This document shows, piece by piece, positions 1 to 7,593 of a DNA stretch of 64,000 nucleotides. Each line of letters opens with the position of its first letter. Within the stretch, counting starts at the first letter, position 1. The notes beneath the pieces are model-generated. The model was not told the origin of the DNA. It saw nothing but the letters and a program-made list of their open reading frames with translations, and ran no database searches. Both the position numbers and the translations under genes were made by a program. The DNA is from Spyradosoma sp004558035 (GTDB lineage: Bacteria > Verrucomicrobiota > Verrucomicrobiia > Opitutales > UBA953): assembly GCF_050314555.1 (NCBI RefSeq), contig NZ_JBNPNH010000006.1:1-64000 (forward strand). The letters are read 5' to 3'.

Positions 1-558
1 GCGGTAATTGTAATAGACGAGACCGAGTTCGGAGTCGTAGAACTCGGACGACCATTGGAAGGGCTGCGTGACGTCGCCGGAAGCCGTGACGGCTCCGAAA
101 GGCGCGTAGTCGTAGCTCGTGCGGACGTAGCCGGAGGGCCCGAAGACTTCCCACACGTTTTTCGTGATGTCGTGCCCGTAAGTGAACCACGAGCCGTCTT
201 TTTGGATCGCGAGCGGGCGCGTCGCCGTCGGCTGCGTCGGATCCCACAGCACGAGCCACAGCGCGGGGTGCGCGGCGCGCGTCAAATCCACGCACGCGAT
301 CTGCAGATATTCGCGGTAGATGTAGCGTTGGTGCAGCGTGACCGTTCCCGCGACGGTCACTTTCTTCGTGCAGCGCCGCCCGCGGTAGTCGTACGCGCAC
401 TCGACGAGCGTGTCCGTCGCGTCGTTGCGGAAGCTGACCGGGCGGTTCTGCGCGTTGTAGATGATCGACCACGTTCCGGTGGAGGTGAGGACGAGCGTCG
501 CGTTCCCGTCGGCATTGCAAACAGCATTAAACACAAAGGCTTCTAAGAACTTATCCAC
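1..558 (-). CDS. RHS orphan tip cassette, 3' part beyond window edge
   Basis: The minus strand encodes RHS-core sequence reading NADGNATLV, then NRPVSFRND, GSWFTYGHD and YYNYR, and it runs off the left edge, so the toxin tip is not visible. The frame is open up to a stop at 646-648, but no ATG lies in it. GTG at 558 and TTG at 582 are the only plausible starts I found, and neither has a good ribosome binding site. Homology to the other cores stops at about 513, inside the motif CGTTCCCGTCGGC. Upstream of that the DNA is AT-rich and directly follows the small membrane gene at 633-836. I read it as a displaced C-terminal cassette that is probably silent until recombined into a full RHS gene. 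It could also be a pseudogene. Confidence 0.7.
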   Translation of the reverse strand, partial: MDKFLEAFVFNAVCNADGNATLVLTSTGTWSIIYNAQNRPVSFRNDATDTLVECAYDYRGRRCTKKVTVAGTVTLHQRYIYREYLQIACVDLTRAAHPALWLVLWDPTQPTATRPLAIQKDGSWFTYGHDITKNVWEVFGPSGYVRTSYDYAPFGAVTASGDVTQPFQWSSEFYDSELGLVYYNYR

Positions 559-632
559 TTTTACATCCGTGTCGTGAAACAAACAATGAAAAGAAGAGAA
601 AAATGAAGATATAAAAATATTTTTATCGAGAT

Positions 633-836
633 TTATTTTTTTATCCTAGAAATTCCGACTAGAAGTATAAATATCGATGACAGCAACCAAAGAATATAGA
701 AGCAGATTCTATCCTCTATGATTATCCATGTTATAAAAGAGAGAACGCCAATAAGCCATACTACATAACTCAAGATCTGCATATTCGGCATGGAATCAGT
801 TGGATTTAAGACTCTTTCACTTTTGGACATCTCCAT
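633..836 (-). CDS. small two-helix membrane protein, candidate RHS immunity or accessory protein
   Basis: A 67-residue protein with two hydrophobic segments, about residues 22-40 and 45-62, and a basic C-terminal tail (SRIKK). Its start overlaps the end of the upstream gene by 20 bases, which suggests translational coupling. An internal ATG at 791 would still leave both helices. I recognise no family. Its place directly behind an RHS tip and another membrane protein suggests that it protects against, or works with, that tip. AT-rich composition matches the other cassette cargo genes. Confidence 0.6.
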   Translation of the reverse strand: MEMSKSERVLNPTDSMPNMQILSYVVWLIGVLSFITWIIIEDRICFYILWLLSSIFILLVGISRIKK

Positions 837-1305
837 TTCGTTTCACATGAAATGTTTCTAGGATTACGCCGGAAGAAGATGCAGACAAATATGCGATGAC
901 GTCAGACAACGTCGTTAACTCTCGGGAAGAGTCAGGCGCGGCGTCGTATTTGCCGCGCGCCGACAGCAGGTATGCCGCGATGTCTGCGGATTCATCCGCG
1001 ATTATATCCTTTCCCGACAAAAGCAATTCCGAGATTCGATCTTCCGGTCTCAACTTCAGCGGATCGACGCCGAGGATACTTGCGATACGGCACCAATGAA
1101 TGCAAAAATCCTCGAGTCGTCCCTCGGAAATCTTTTTTTCTGATATTATTTTTTCATAAAGCGTCTCGATGGGCAAAGAGCGCCTGCGCGCATACATGTC
1201 TCTTCTAAGAAAGACACGAACGTCCCGGACGCGAGAGACAAGATAAACGGTCAGGACAATCAGAATACCCACCCACGTCGCACAAATGAATAAAGGCAGA
1301 TTCAT
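817..1305 (-). CDS. membrane-anchored candidate immunity protein of the 1307-2353 RHS tip
   Basis: A 162-residue protein with one N-terminal hydrophobic helix (about residues 5-23) and a soluble remainder. The stretch ILGVDPLKLRPEDRISELL recalls the acyl-carrier-like DUF1493 fold found near some polymorphic toxins, but I hold that lightly. Its ATG lies one base after the stop codon of the RHS tip gene, the tight toxin-immunity spacing seen repeatedly in this locus. It overlaps the next small membrane gene by 20 bases. Function is inferred from context only. Confidence 0.6.
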   Translation of the reverse strand: MNLPLFICATWVGILIVLTVYLVSRVRDVRVFLRRDMYARRRSLPIETLYEKIISEKKISEGRLEDFCIHWCRIASILGVDPLKLRPEDRISELLLSGKDIIADESADIAAYLLSARGKYDAAPDSSRELTTLSDVIAYLSASSSGVILETFHVKRNGDVQK

Positions 1306-1306
1306 G

Positions 1307-2353
1307 TCAATAAGTGCTGTCGTCTATGGCGCAGACTCCCAGGCATCCGATAAATCTTCCGAAAAGAAACGATAGTGCGGACACCGCGATAAGATTAGAC
1401 ACGGGATTTAATCTTCGTCCGAGCATTCGAAGTCCTATTTTCATTTCCGTCTTCAGTTCTATGAAGCTGAAAAGCGTTGTCCATGTCGGTGTTGAGCCTA
1501 GCGGAGCATATGGTTTTAGAGGAACGCTCACCGCCACCGCGGGAAACGATATTCCCAACGCTGTATACGCCCAAGCCGTTTCAGCTCCGAACATACAATT
1601 TGCGAGGCATTCGTCGAATCGTCCTTCTTCATGGCAATCACAAGCATTTCCCAGCTTATCAATTCTAAGATCTGGAATGTTTGAGCAATACGCATACAGA
1701 TTCCACCCGCCTTCTTCCCCGATAGGGTCGCGGGAAAGCCAGCGGCCGTCGGTCGGGGAGTAGTGGCGGTAGTTGTAGTACACGAGGTCGAGTTCGGAGT
1801 CGTAGAACTCGGACGACCATTGGAACGGCTGGGTGACGTCGCCCGTCGCGGAAACGGCGCCGAAGGGCGCGTAGTCGTAGCTCGTGCGGACGTAGCCGGA
1901 GGGTCCGAAGACTTCCCACACATTCTTCGTGATGTCGTGCCCGTAGGTGAACCACGAGCCGTCCTTTTGGATCGCGAGCGGGCGCGTCGCGGTCGGCCGC
2001 GTCGGATCCCACAGCACGAACCACAGCGCGGGATGCGCGGCGCGCGTCAGATCCACGCACGCGATCTGCAGATACTCGCGGTAGATGTAGCGCTGGTGCA
2101 GCGTGACCGTTCCCGCGACGGTCACCTTCTTCGTGCAGCGGCGTCCGCGGTAGTCGTAGGCGCACTCGACGATGGTCTGAGTTTCCGCATTCTCGAAACG
2201 GACCGGGCGGTTCTGCGCGTTGTAGGAGACGACCCATACGCCGGTAATGCGGCGCAAAACCATTTTATCAAAGCGTTTTGCTTCTTCCTTGGAGAGTCTT
2301 CGCATTTTGGACTTCGAGCTCGGAATCATGAGTCGTCTCTTCTCGCGGTTCAT
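1307..2353 (-). CDS. RHS orphan tip protein with hydrophobic C-terminal domain
   Basis: This 348-residue protein has an unrelated lysine/arginine-rich leader (residues 1-37) fused at TGVWVVSYN to about 180 residues of RHS core (TRPLAIQKDGSWFTYGHD, YYNYRHYSPTDGRWLSRDPI). From about residue 220 comes a distinct tip. The tip starts with a Cys-rich stretch (CDC, CLANC) and contains at least two hydrophobic segments, so it may act at a membrane. The start lies inside the 3' end of the upstream gene (86-base overlap), so the cassette was apparently joined to an existing gene end. No toxin family was recognised. As it stands the protein lacks most of the RHS shell and a delivery domain. Confidence 0.75.
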   Translation of the reverse strand: MNREKRRLMIPSSKSKMRRLSKEEAKRFDKMVLRRITGVWVVSYNAQNRPVRFENAETQTIVECAYDYRGRRCTKKVTVAGTVTLHQRYIYREYLQIACVDLTRAAHPALWFVLWDPTRPTATRPLAIQKDGSWFTYGHDITKNVWEVFGPSGYVRTSYDYAPFGAVSATGDVTQPFQWSSEFYDSELDLVYYNYRHYSPTDGRWLSRDPIGEEGGWNLYAYCSNIPDLRIDKLGNACDCHEEGRFDECLANCMFGAETAWAYTALGISFPAVAVSVPLKPYAPLGSTPTWTTLFSFIELKTEMKIGLRMLGRRLNPVSNLIAVSALSFLFGRFIGCLGVCAIDDSTY

Positions 2354-2762
2354 CTATCAGCAAGATTGCGGCTGTAGGATATGGAGATTTCTTGAAAATC
2401 TCTTCTATATCTTTTCCGTCGGTACTCACACGGACAACGAATCTATTATACGGATTTCTCCTTAAAACGAAGATTTTATCCTCGTCGATCCGGATGTAAC
2501 AGAATGATTCCTCGTGTTCATAGAAGACATGCCACCCGTTTTTCCCCCACCCTCCGCAGAGTTGGCCCTTGTACTTATCGGGATAATGTTGGTGGAGTTT
2601 TACGGTGCTGCCCGAAACTTCATTCTTTAATACAAATTCTTTGTCCCTGTCTCGATCTTGATAAGCTTCATACGCGGAAATTCCTTTCGATAAAGAAAAG
2701 GAAAGGATTCCGACGGCGCACATAAAAATGATCCATGCTTTCATTGTGGTTGAAATTTTCAT
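2268..2762 (-). CDS. membrane-anchored or secreted protein, candidate accessory or second immunity protein
   Basis: A 164-residue protein that I start at ATG 2762 rather than at the longer open frame, because GGAGAG sits nine bases upstream. The N-terminus (MKISTTMKAWIIFM) leads into one hydrophobic helix, about residues 8-25, so the rest is probably extracytoplasmic. The soluble part has motifs such as GGWGKNGWHVFYEHEESFC but matches no family I know. It lies 90 bases behind the immunity candidate of the Cys-rich tip. Its last 86 bases are shared with the start of the next RHS cassette, so the C-terminal residues may have changed when that cassette arrived. Confidence 0.55.
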   Translation of the reverse strand: MKISTTMKAWIIFMCAVGILSFSLSKGISAYEAYQDRDRDKEFVLKNEVSGSTVKLHQHYPDKYKGQLCGGWGKNGWHVFYEHEESFCYIRIDEDKIFVLRRNPYNRFVVRVSTDGKDIEEIFKKSPYPTAAILLIDEPREETTHDSELEVQNAKTLQGRSKTL

Positions 2763-2852
2763 GAGAAATTTCTCTCCACGCTTCGTGTCCGCAAAAGTAA
2801 GGCCGTCGCGCGAATAATTCCGTTGCATCTCGATCGCCAGTTTCGAATGTCC

Positions 2853-3428
2853 TTAAATGTCTTCATCCTCGCTCCCGTCATATTTCTCTGTTCCCAATTC
2901 CTCGATGCCCAATTTCTTTATGAATTTCCAAAAACGAGCCGCTGAAGCATCATTCTTGAAAGGGAAAAAATTTGACGGCTCTGCCGAATCGAGAATCAGC
3001 GTTTCTAACAGATTGCGGCTCGGAGAATCCACGACGTAGAACCAGCAATGCTCCGCCGCGCAGTCATAATTTGCAATGCGTAGCGCATGCCCTGTCGGAA
3101 CGCCGTTCTTCAAAAACACCAGAGAAAGCGTTCGTCCTAACCACGGGTGCCAAAATCCCTCTTTCGTCAAATCCGCATCACAAGTTGTTATTTCCTTGAA
3201 AAAAACGATATCTTGAGGATCGTCCAATGGAACTTCCCAAGTATTGCAACGCCAGAGCTCCCCGCTCCGGCGTCGAGAAATCAACAGCACCGCATAATCA
3301 GACTCTTTCGCTTCCGCCACGGGAATTCCTGTGAGTTCCGCCACGGGAATTCCTGTGTGCAGCATACACCCGAGGATAAAGAAAACAGTCATCCTTCTGA
3401 CAAGAAAAATATACATCATCACAATCAT
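2853..3428 (-). CDS. exported candidate immunity protein of the Cys-rich RHS tip
   Basis: A 191-residue protein starting at ATG 3428, which overlaps the RHS stop codon as ATGA and is preceded by GAGGA. The N-terminus holds a hydrophobic segment (MTVFFILGCMLHTGIPVAE) that looks like a signal peptide or anchor, possibly a lipoprotein signal. Just after it is a tandem duplication of eight residues (TGIPVAEL then TGIPVAEA). The remaining domain, about residues 40-191, is soluble and ends in an acidic tail. Family unknown. Coupling to the toxin gene and export of both partners support an immunity role outside the cytoplasm. Confidence 0.6.
   Translation of the reverse strand: MIVMMYIFLVRRMTVFFILGCMLHTGIPVAELTGIPVAEAKESDYAVLLISRRRSGELWRCNTWEVPLDDPQDIVFFKEITTCDADLTKEGFWHPWLGRTLSLVFLKNGVPTGHALRIANYDCAAEHCWFYVVDSPSRNLLETLILDSAEPSNFFPFKNDASAARFWKFIKKLGIEELGTEKYDGSEDEDI
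3312..3357 (-). repeat. 24-bp tandem duplication in the immunity gene leader
   Basis: Two copies of TTCCGCCACGGGAATTCCTG at 3312 and 3336, period 24 bases, in frame. They add eight residues at the end of the signal region of the gene at 2853-3428. Confidence 0.85.
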
Positions 3429-4315
3429 CCTCGCGTGCATGAAACAATCTTGACGACTCCACCGTTCGCCAGGCTCGGCTTGCGGTTCTTCATCCATTTT
3501 TCACTGTCTTCATCAAGAGGTCGGACGCTGATTCTCACATTCTTGACACAATCCTGCTCACAAGACGCTTTCGCCTCGATTGTCGCATTTTCCAATTCCT
3601 CTTGATATGCTGTCTCCACAGATTTGGTTTCCACATCGTCCCCTTGGGGATAGATAAAACAATCCGTCCGACAGTTCTTGTGATCAGGAATCCCAGATGC
3701 AGGCAGAGAAATAAACTCGTCATTGACGGATTTTCCTGTGCAGCACACATAGCCCCATTTTTCCTTGGCACCTGGTCGTTTTTCCCTGAAATCATCCCGC
3801 GCGCTATAGTTATGCCCGAGTTTTAACACAATCGTTGCCGTGCCTTGGCGCGAAACTAGTTTCTCGTTGATACAACATTTAATTTTGGGGTTGTATTCTT
3901 TCCCGCCGCAACAGGGAAGATTCCGTTTCAAGCCCAAGAATTCTTCGTTAGAAACACTATTGTTGCCGACGAAACAATACAGATTCCTTCCTCCCTGCTC
4001 TCCAATGGGATCTCTGCTCAGCCATCTTCCGTCGGTGGGGGAGTAGTGGCGGTAGTTGTAGTACACGAGGTCGAGTTCGGAATCGTAGAACTCGGACGAC
4101 CATTGGAACGGCTGCGTGACGTCGCCCGTCGCGGAAACGGCGCCGAAGGGCGCGTAGTCGTAGCTCGTGCGGACGTAGCCGGAGGGCCCGAAGACTTCCC
4201 ACACGTTCTTCGTGACGTCGTGCCCATAGGTGAACCACGAGCCGTCCTTTTGGATCGCGAGCGGGCGCGTCGCGGTCGGCTGCGTCGGGGTCCAGGACCA
4301 TTTAATTAGGAACAT
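3425..4315 (-). CDS. RHS orphan tip protein with cysteine-rich C-terminal domain
   Basis: A 296-residue protein: eight unrelated residues (MFLIKWSW), about 100 residues of RHS core beginning at TPTQPTATRP, then a variable tip from residue about 113. The tip holds about a dozen cysteines, including the spaced pairs CCGGKEYNPKIKCC and CC in WGYVCCTG, which suggests disulfides and action outside the cytoplasm. The CCGG..Y.P....CC element recurs in RHS tips of planctomycetes and verrucomicrobia by general knowledge, but I cannot assign an enzymatic activity. The start codon lies inside the last 14 bases of the upstream immunity gene. The stop overlaps the downstream immunity gene as ATGA. Confidence 0.75.
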   Translation of the reverse strand: MFLIKWSWTPTQPTATRPLAIQKDGSWFTYGHDVTKNVWEVFGPSGYVRTSYDYAPFGAVSATGDVTQPFQWSSEFYDSELDLVYYNYRHYSPTDGRWLSRDPIGEQGGRNLYCFVGNNSVSNEEFLGLKRNLPCCGGKEYNPKIKCCINEKLVSRQGTATIVLKLGHNYSARDDFREKRPGAKEKWGYVCCTGKSVNDEFISLPASGIPDHKNCRTDCFIYPQGDDVETKSVETAYQEELENATIEAKASCEQDCVKNVRISVRPLDEDSEKWMKNRKPSLANGGVVKIVSCTRG

Positions 4316-4598
4316 ATGATTGAACGTTTAAAATTAAAAAAGGGATAGAAATTGCCAACGAAAGAATGTAGCGACACTGTATCTTTTTCTTAAGAATTTT
4401 TATAACAGATATCAAAAACGTGGTTATGTTTAAGCCTGTAGCTATCCAATGAAGGATGCCTGTAATTATCTGCAACCATACATACTGCTCGGAAGTAAGA
4501 CTATGCTCTGGGAAAAGCAACTCTTGATTATTCAACGCGACAACAAAATACCCTGCCGGTATCATGTACGGAAGAAGCGAAACAAAGATTATTCTCAT
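4302..4598 (-). CDS. integral membrane candidate immunity protein
   Basis: A 98-residue, almost entirely hydrophobic protein with three to four predicted membrane helices (about residues 2-22, 40-62, 65-82 in part and 78-95). It starts at 4598 in an ATGA overlap with the stop codon of the upstream RHS tip gene, so the two are translationally coupled. A small polytopic partner fits a toxin acting on or across the membrane or periplasm. No family recognised. Confidence 0.6.
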   Translation of the reverse strand: MRIIFVSLLPYMIPAGYFVVALNNQELLFPEHSLTSEQYVWLQIITGILHWIATGLNITTFLISVIKILKKKIQCRYILSLAISIPFLILNVQSYVPN

Positions 4599-6454
4599 TT
4601 TTTACATTCTTTTTCCAACGCGTTATACTTTTCCATTACACGACTTGCCCATGAATTACAATTATCCACATCCGGATTTATAGCCCAAACCACTTTCGTT
4701 ACAAGCTTCGTAGTGGGCACCGGAATCAACTGCCCCATATTGTTTACTTGTATTTCTTCGTGTACTTCTTCGCTAACAATAGTGATTTTAGTCCTTGAAA
4801 AATTGTATGGCTTGGGTGGTGTTTTCTCGATAGCACACTGGAGCAGTTTATCGTCTAAATTTGGAATAATAACCTCATAAGAAGAAAGATATTCCTCGTC
4901 ATCCGACTTTTTCCCTTCGAGAAAATATCCAATATTACTTCCGTCATTGAAAAAGAAATGCGAATGAGAAAGAGATAGTCCTTCAGCTTTGTATATTTCT
5001 CCCTTAAACCAGAGAAGTTTTTCTTTTCCCGAATTCCAAAACCTTAACGCCAATGGTCTCGTTGCCAAATAGGCAACTCCGAGCTTGTCCCATTTAAGAA
5101 TAGGATTATTTCCGACGTATGCATAGAGATTCCGTCCTCCTTGTTCCTCGATGGGGTCGCGGGAGAGCCAGCGGCCGTCGGTCGGGGAGTAGTGGCGGTA
5201 GTTGTAATAGACGAGACCGAGTTCGGAGTCGTAAACTTCGGATGACCATTGGAAGGGCTGCGTGACGTCGCCCGTCGCAGAAACGGCGCCGAAGGGCGCG
5301 TAGTCGTAGCTCGTACGGACGTAGCCGGAGGGCCCGAAGATTTCCCACACGTTCTTCGTGACGTCGTGCCCGTAAGTGAACCACGAGCCGTCTTTTTGGA
5401 TCGCGAGCGGGCGCGTCGCGGTCGGCTGCGTCGGATCCCACAGCACGAACCACAGCGCGGGATGCGCGGCGCGCGTCAGATCCACGCACGCGATCTGCAG
5501 ATACTCGCGGTAGATGTAGCGCTGGTGCAGCGTCACCGTTCCCGCGACGGTCACCTTCTTCGTGCAGCGTCGCCCGCGGTAGTCGTACGCGCATTCGACG
5601 AGCGTGTCCGTCGCGTCGTTGCGGAAGCTGACCGGGCGGTTCTGCGCGTTGTAGGAGACGACCCAGACGCCGGTCTCCGTCCAGATCAGAACCGCGTTCC
5701 CGTCGGCGTCGTAAGCCGGCGTGAAGTACTGCGTCTGCCCCTCGGCGGGCGTCTTCGTCAGCGCCGGATACTGATTGAGCTCGTTCGTCGTGTAGGCGAA
5801 CTGCGTTCCCGCCTCGGTCGCCGCGCCGCGGTTGCCGACGTTGTCGAACGCGTAGGCGTACGCGGCGTTCCCGAGCGTCGCGGAAGTCAGCTCGCTCCGC
5901 GCGTTGTAGCCGAAGGAATCCGTGCGCGTCGAGCCGCCTCGGGCGAGCGTGCGCGAGGTCGGCCGCCCGAGCGCGTCGTAGGCGTAAGCGCGCTGAGCGA
6001 CGAGCGTCGCGCCGCGCTTGAGCGCGATCCCGACCGTCAGGTCGCGCTCGTCGTCATAGGCGAAGTTCGCGCTCATGTTGTTCGGGCACGTCAGCGTTTC
6101 GAGCAGATCCGTTCCCGCGAGATACGCGTAGGAGAAGAGCTTTTCCGCGCCGCCGTGCAGGAAGCCCGCGCTCGCGACGCGTCCCGTCGCCGCGTCGTAG
6201 GCGGCGGAGACCGTCTGCTGCGCCGCGCCGTCCTTGGAATAGACGTAGCCGACGAATCGCCCGAACGCGTCGCGCGATTCCGCGACGGCGTGCGTTTTTC
6301 CGCCCGCGCTCAGCGTCTCGGAGGCGGGATCGCCGAAGGCGTCGTAGGCGAGCGCGCGCGTTCCCGCGGCGTCGGTCACGGAGACGAGGCGCCCGAGGAA
6401 ATTTTTCAATTCTGAAGCGTTTCGAGAACTAATCCTCTTTCGAATCCAAATCAT
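4595..6454 (-). CDS. RHS orphan tip protein, longest retained core, possible papain-like tip
   Basis: A 619-residue protein whose first 18 residues are unrelated to RHS and overlap the 3' end of the upstream gene by 26 bases. Core sequence starts at GRLVSVTD and contains many YD repeats (YDAFGDPAS, YDALGRPTS), then the standard core (YYNYRHYSPTDGRWLSRDPI) to residue about 445. The tip (445-619) contains LSHSHFFFNDGSNIGYF and, near the end, DNCNSWASRVMEKY. A His followed much later by an NC-aromatic motif is the order seen in circularly permuted NlpC/P60 (LRAT/YiiX-like) papain folds, so a peptidase or amidase-type effector is possible but unproven. It is the largest surviving piece of the parental RHS gene from which the orphans derive. 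Confidence 0.75.
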   Translation of the reverse strand: MIWIRKRISSRNASELKNFLGRLVSVTDAAGTRALAYDAFGDPASETLSAGGKTHAVAESRDAFGRFVGYVYSKDGAAQQTVSAAYDAATGRVASAGFLHGGAEKLFSYAYLAGTDLLETLTCPNNMSANFAYDDERDLTVGIALKRGATLVAQRAYAYDALGRPTSRTLARGGSTRTDSFGYNARSELTSATLGNAAYAYAFDNVGNRGAATEAGTQFAYTTNELNQYPALTKTPAEGQTQYFTPAYDADGNAVLIWTETGVWVVSYNAQNRPVSFRNDATDTLVECAYDYRGRRCTKKVTVAGTVTLHQRYIYREYLQIACVDLTRAAHPALWFVLWDPTQPTATRPLAIQKDGSWFTYGHDVTKNVWEIFGPSGYVRTSYDYAPFGAVSATGDVTQPFQWSSEVYDSELGLVYYNYRHYSPTDGRWLSRDPIEEQGGRNLYAYVGNNPILKWDKLGVAYLATRPLALRFWNSGKEKLLWFKGEIYKAEGLSLSHSHFFFNDGSNIGYFLEGKKSDDEEYLSSYEVIIPNLDDKLLQCAIEKTPPKPYNFSRTKITIVSEEVHEEIQVNNMGQLIPVPTTKLVTKVVWAINPDVDNCNSWASRVMEKYNALEKECKK

Positions 6455-7580
6455 AGGGAGAGATTAAAATGCGGAACCGATCTTCAAAGAATGAATTTTC
6501 ATAAACTCCTTGCTCGGCATAAAGCTTTTTTCCTTTTGAGAAAAATTCTTCAAATCGAGAACTTTTCATCCTTCTTTCCAATCGATCTCGTAATCCCAAA
6601 AATTTCTCTCTTTTATCCCAATTGCAATCATATTCTTTCAAATCTGATTCAATAAACCCGGCGAGTATCGCTGCTTCAGAATCTTCATAAGATCCAAGAA
6701 GATATACAAGGATGTAATAAAGGTCGTCAAGTCTGTCTTTTGAATGAGGGCGAAGCTTATAGCTCAGGTACGAGAAAAAAGTTCCCGTTTTGTAATCTCC
6801 TAAATAATAGGCTACTCCCCTAGTCGTCGGCAAAGAGAGGCTCATTCCCATCGATGCATAACTATAAAGCTTGTATGCATGAATTGCAGATTGATTTTTT
6901 AAATCTAAGCACTCCATGCACTCAAGGACCTCTAAAATCTCGAAGTCTAAATCTTTCTTTGCGCTTAAATAATCTTTTTTCTCCGATTCGGATAGCGGAA
7001 CGCTCTTTGCCATTTTCCAAAAAAAGAAAACGGCTTTCGCTTCGGGAAAGTCAAGTTTTTCAATACCTTCACGCAAGCTATTGAATTCCGCTTCATTCTT
7101 CGCTTCCGAAACCCTACTCAAAAACAGATGAATTTCTCTGTACGAAGGGTAGTTCATGTCTGAAAAATAGCTGGAAAGATTCTTTTCGAGTTCTCTCAAA
7201 TCGCTGCTGTTTAAACACGAAGAAACCTTTTTTAAGCGATTGTATTCCGAGCGCAAAAACAGCATCGCGTCTTCTGCTTTCGTGGAAGTCATTGAATATC
7301 TCGCCAACATTCCATAGAGCCTGGCGGCTTGTAGGTCGTTTTCACGTATTGCACTTCGAATCTCTTCTGTCGAAGATTCTCGATCTGAAATCTTCTGGAG
7401 GATTTTTCGAATTTCAAAGAGGCTTTTGACCTCATATCCGTCTTTTTTTCGCCTCAATGTATTCTTGAAAGCAGAACTTCCAAGTACTTCCCAATCATTC
7501 CAAGAAACGTCTTCTGCAAAAATAGAATAATACGGGAAAAAGACAAGTAAAAAGAATGCGAGTATTGTTTTGGTTTTCAT
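6429..7580 (-). CDS. secreted helical candidate immunity protein of the 7594-8688 tip
   Basis: A 383-residue protein with a clear signal peptide (MKTKTILAFFLLVFFPYYS, cleavage probably after IFA), so it is probably periplasmic. The mature part is rich in charged helical segments and resembles helical-repeat proteins without a nameable family. GAGG lies about nine bases before ATG 7580. The gene follows the RHS tip by 13 bases. Its last 26 bases overlap the start of the next RHS cassette in another frame. Large size for an immunity protein is unusual, so a different accessory role is possible. Confidence 0.55.
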   Translation of the reverse strand: MKTKTILAFFLLVFFPYYSIFAEDVSWNDWEVLGSSAFKNTLRRKKDGYEVKSLFEIRKILQKISDRESSTEEIRSAIRENDLQAARLYGMLARYSMTSTKAEDAMLFLRSEYNRLKKVSSCLNSSDLRELEKNLSSYFSDMNYPSYREIHLFLSRVSEAKNEAEFNSLREGIEKLDFPEAKAVFFFWKMAKSVPLSESEKKDYLSAKKDLDFEILEVLECMECLDLKNQSAIHAYKLYSYASMGMSLSLPTTRGVAYYLGDYKTGTFFSYLSYKLRPHSKDRLDDLYYILVYLLGSYEDSEAAILAGFIESDLKEYDCNWDKREKFLGLRDRLERRMKSSRFEEFFSKGKKLYAEQGVYENSFFEDRFRILISPYDLDSKED

Positions 7581-7593
7581 AAGTAATATGACC

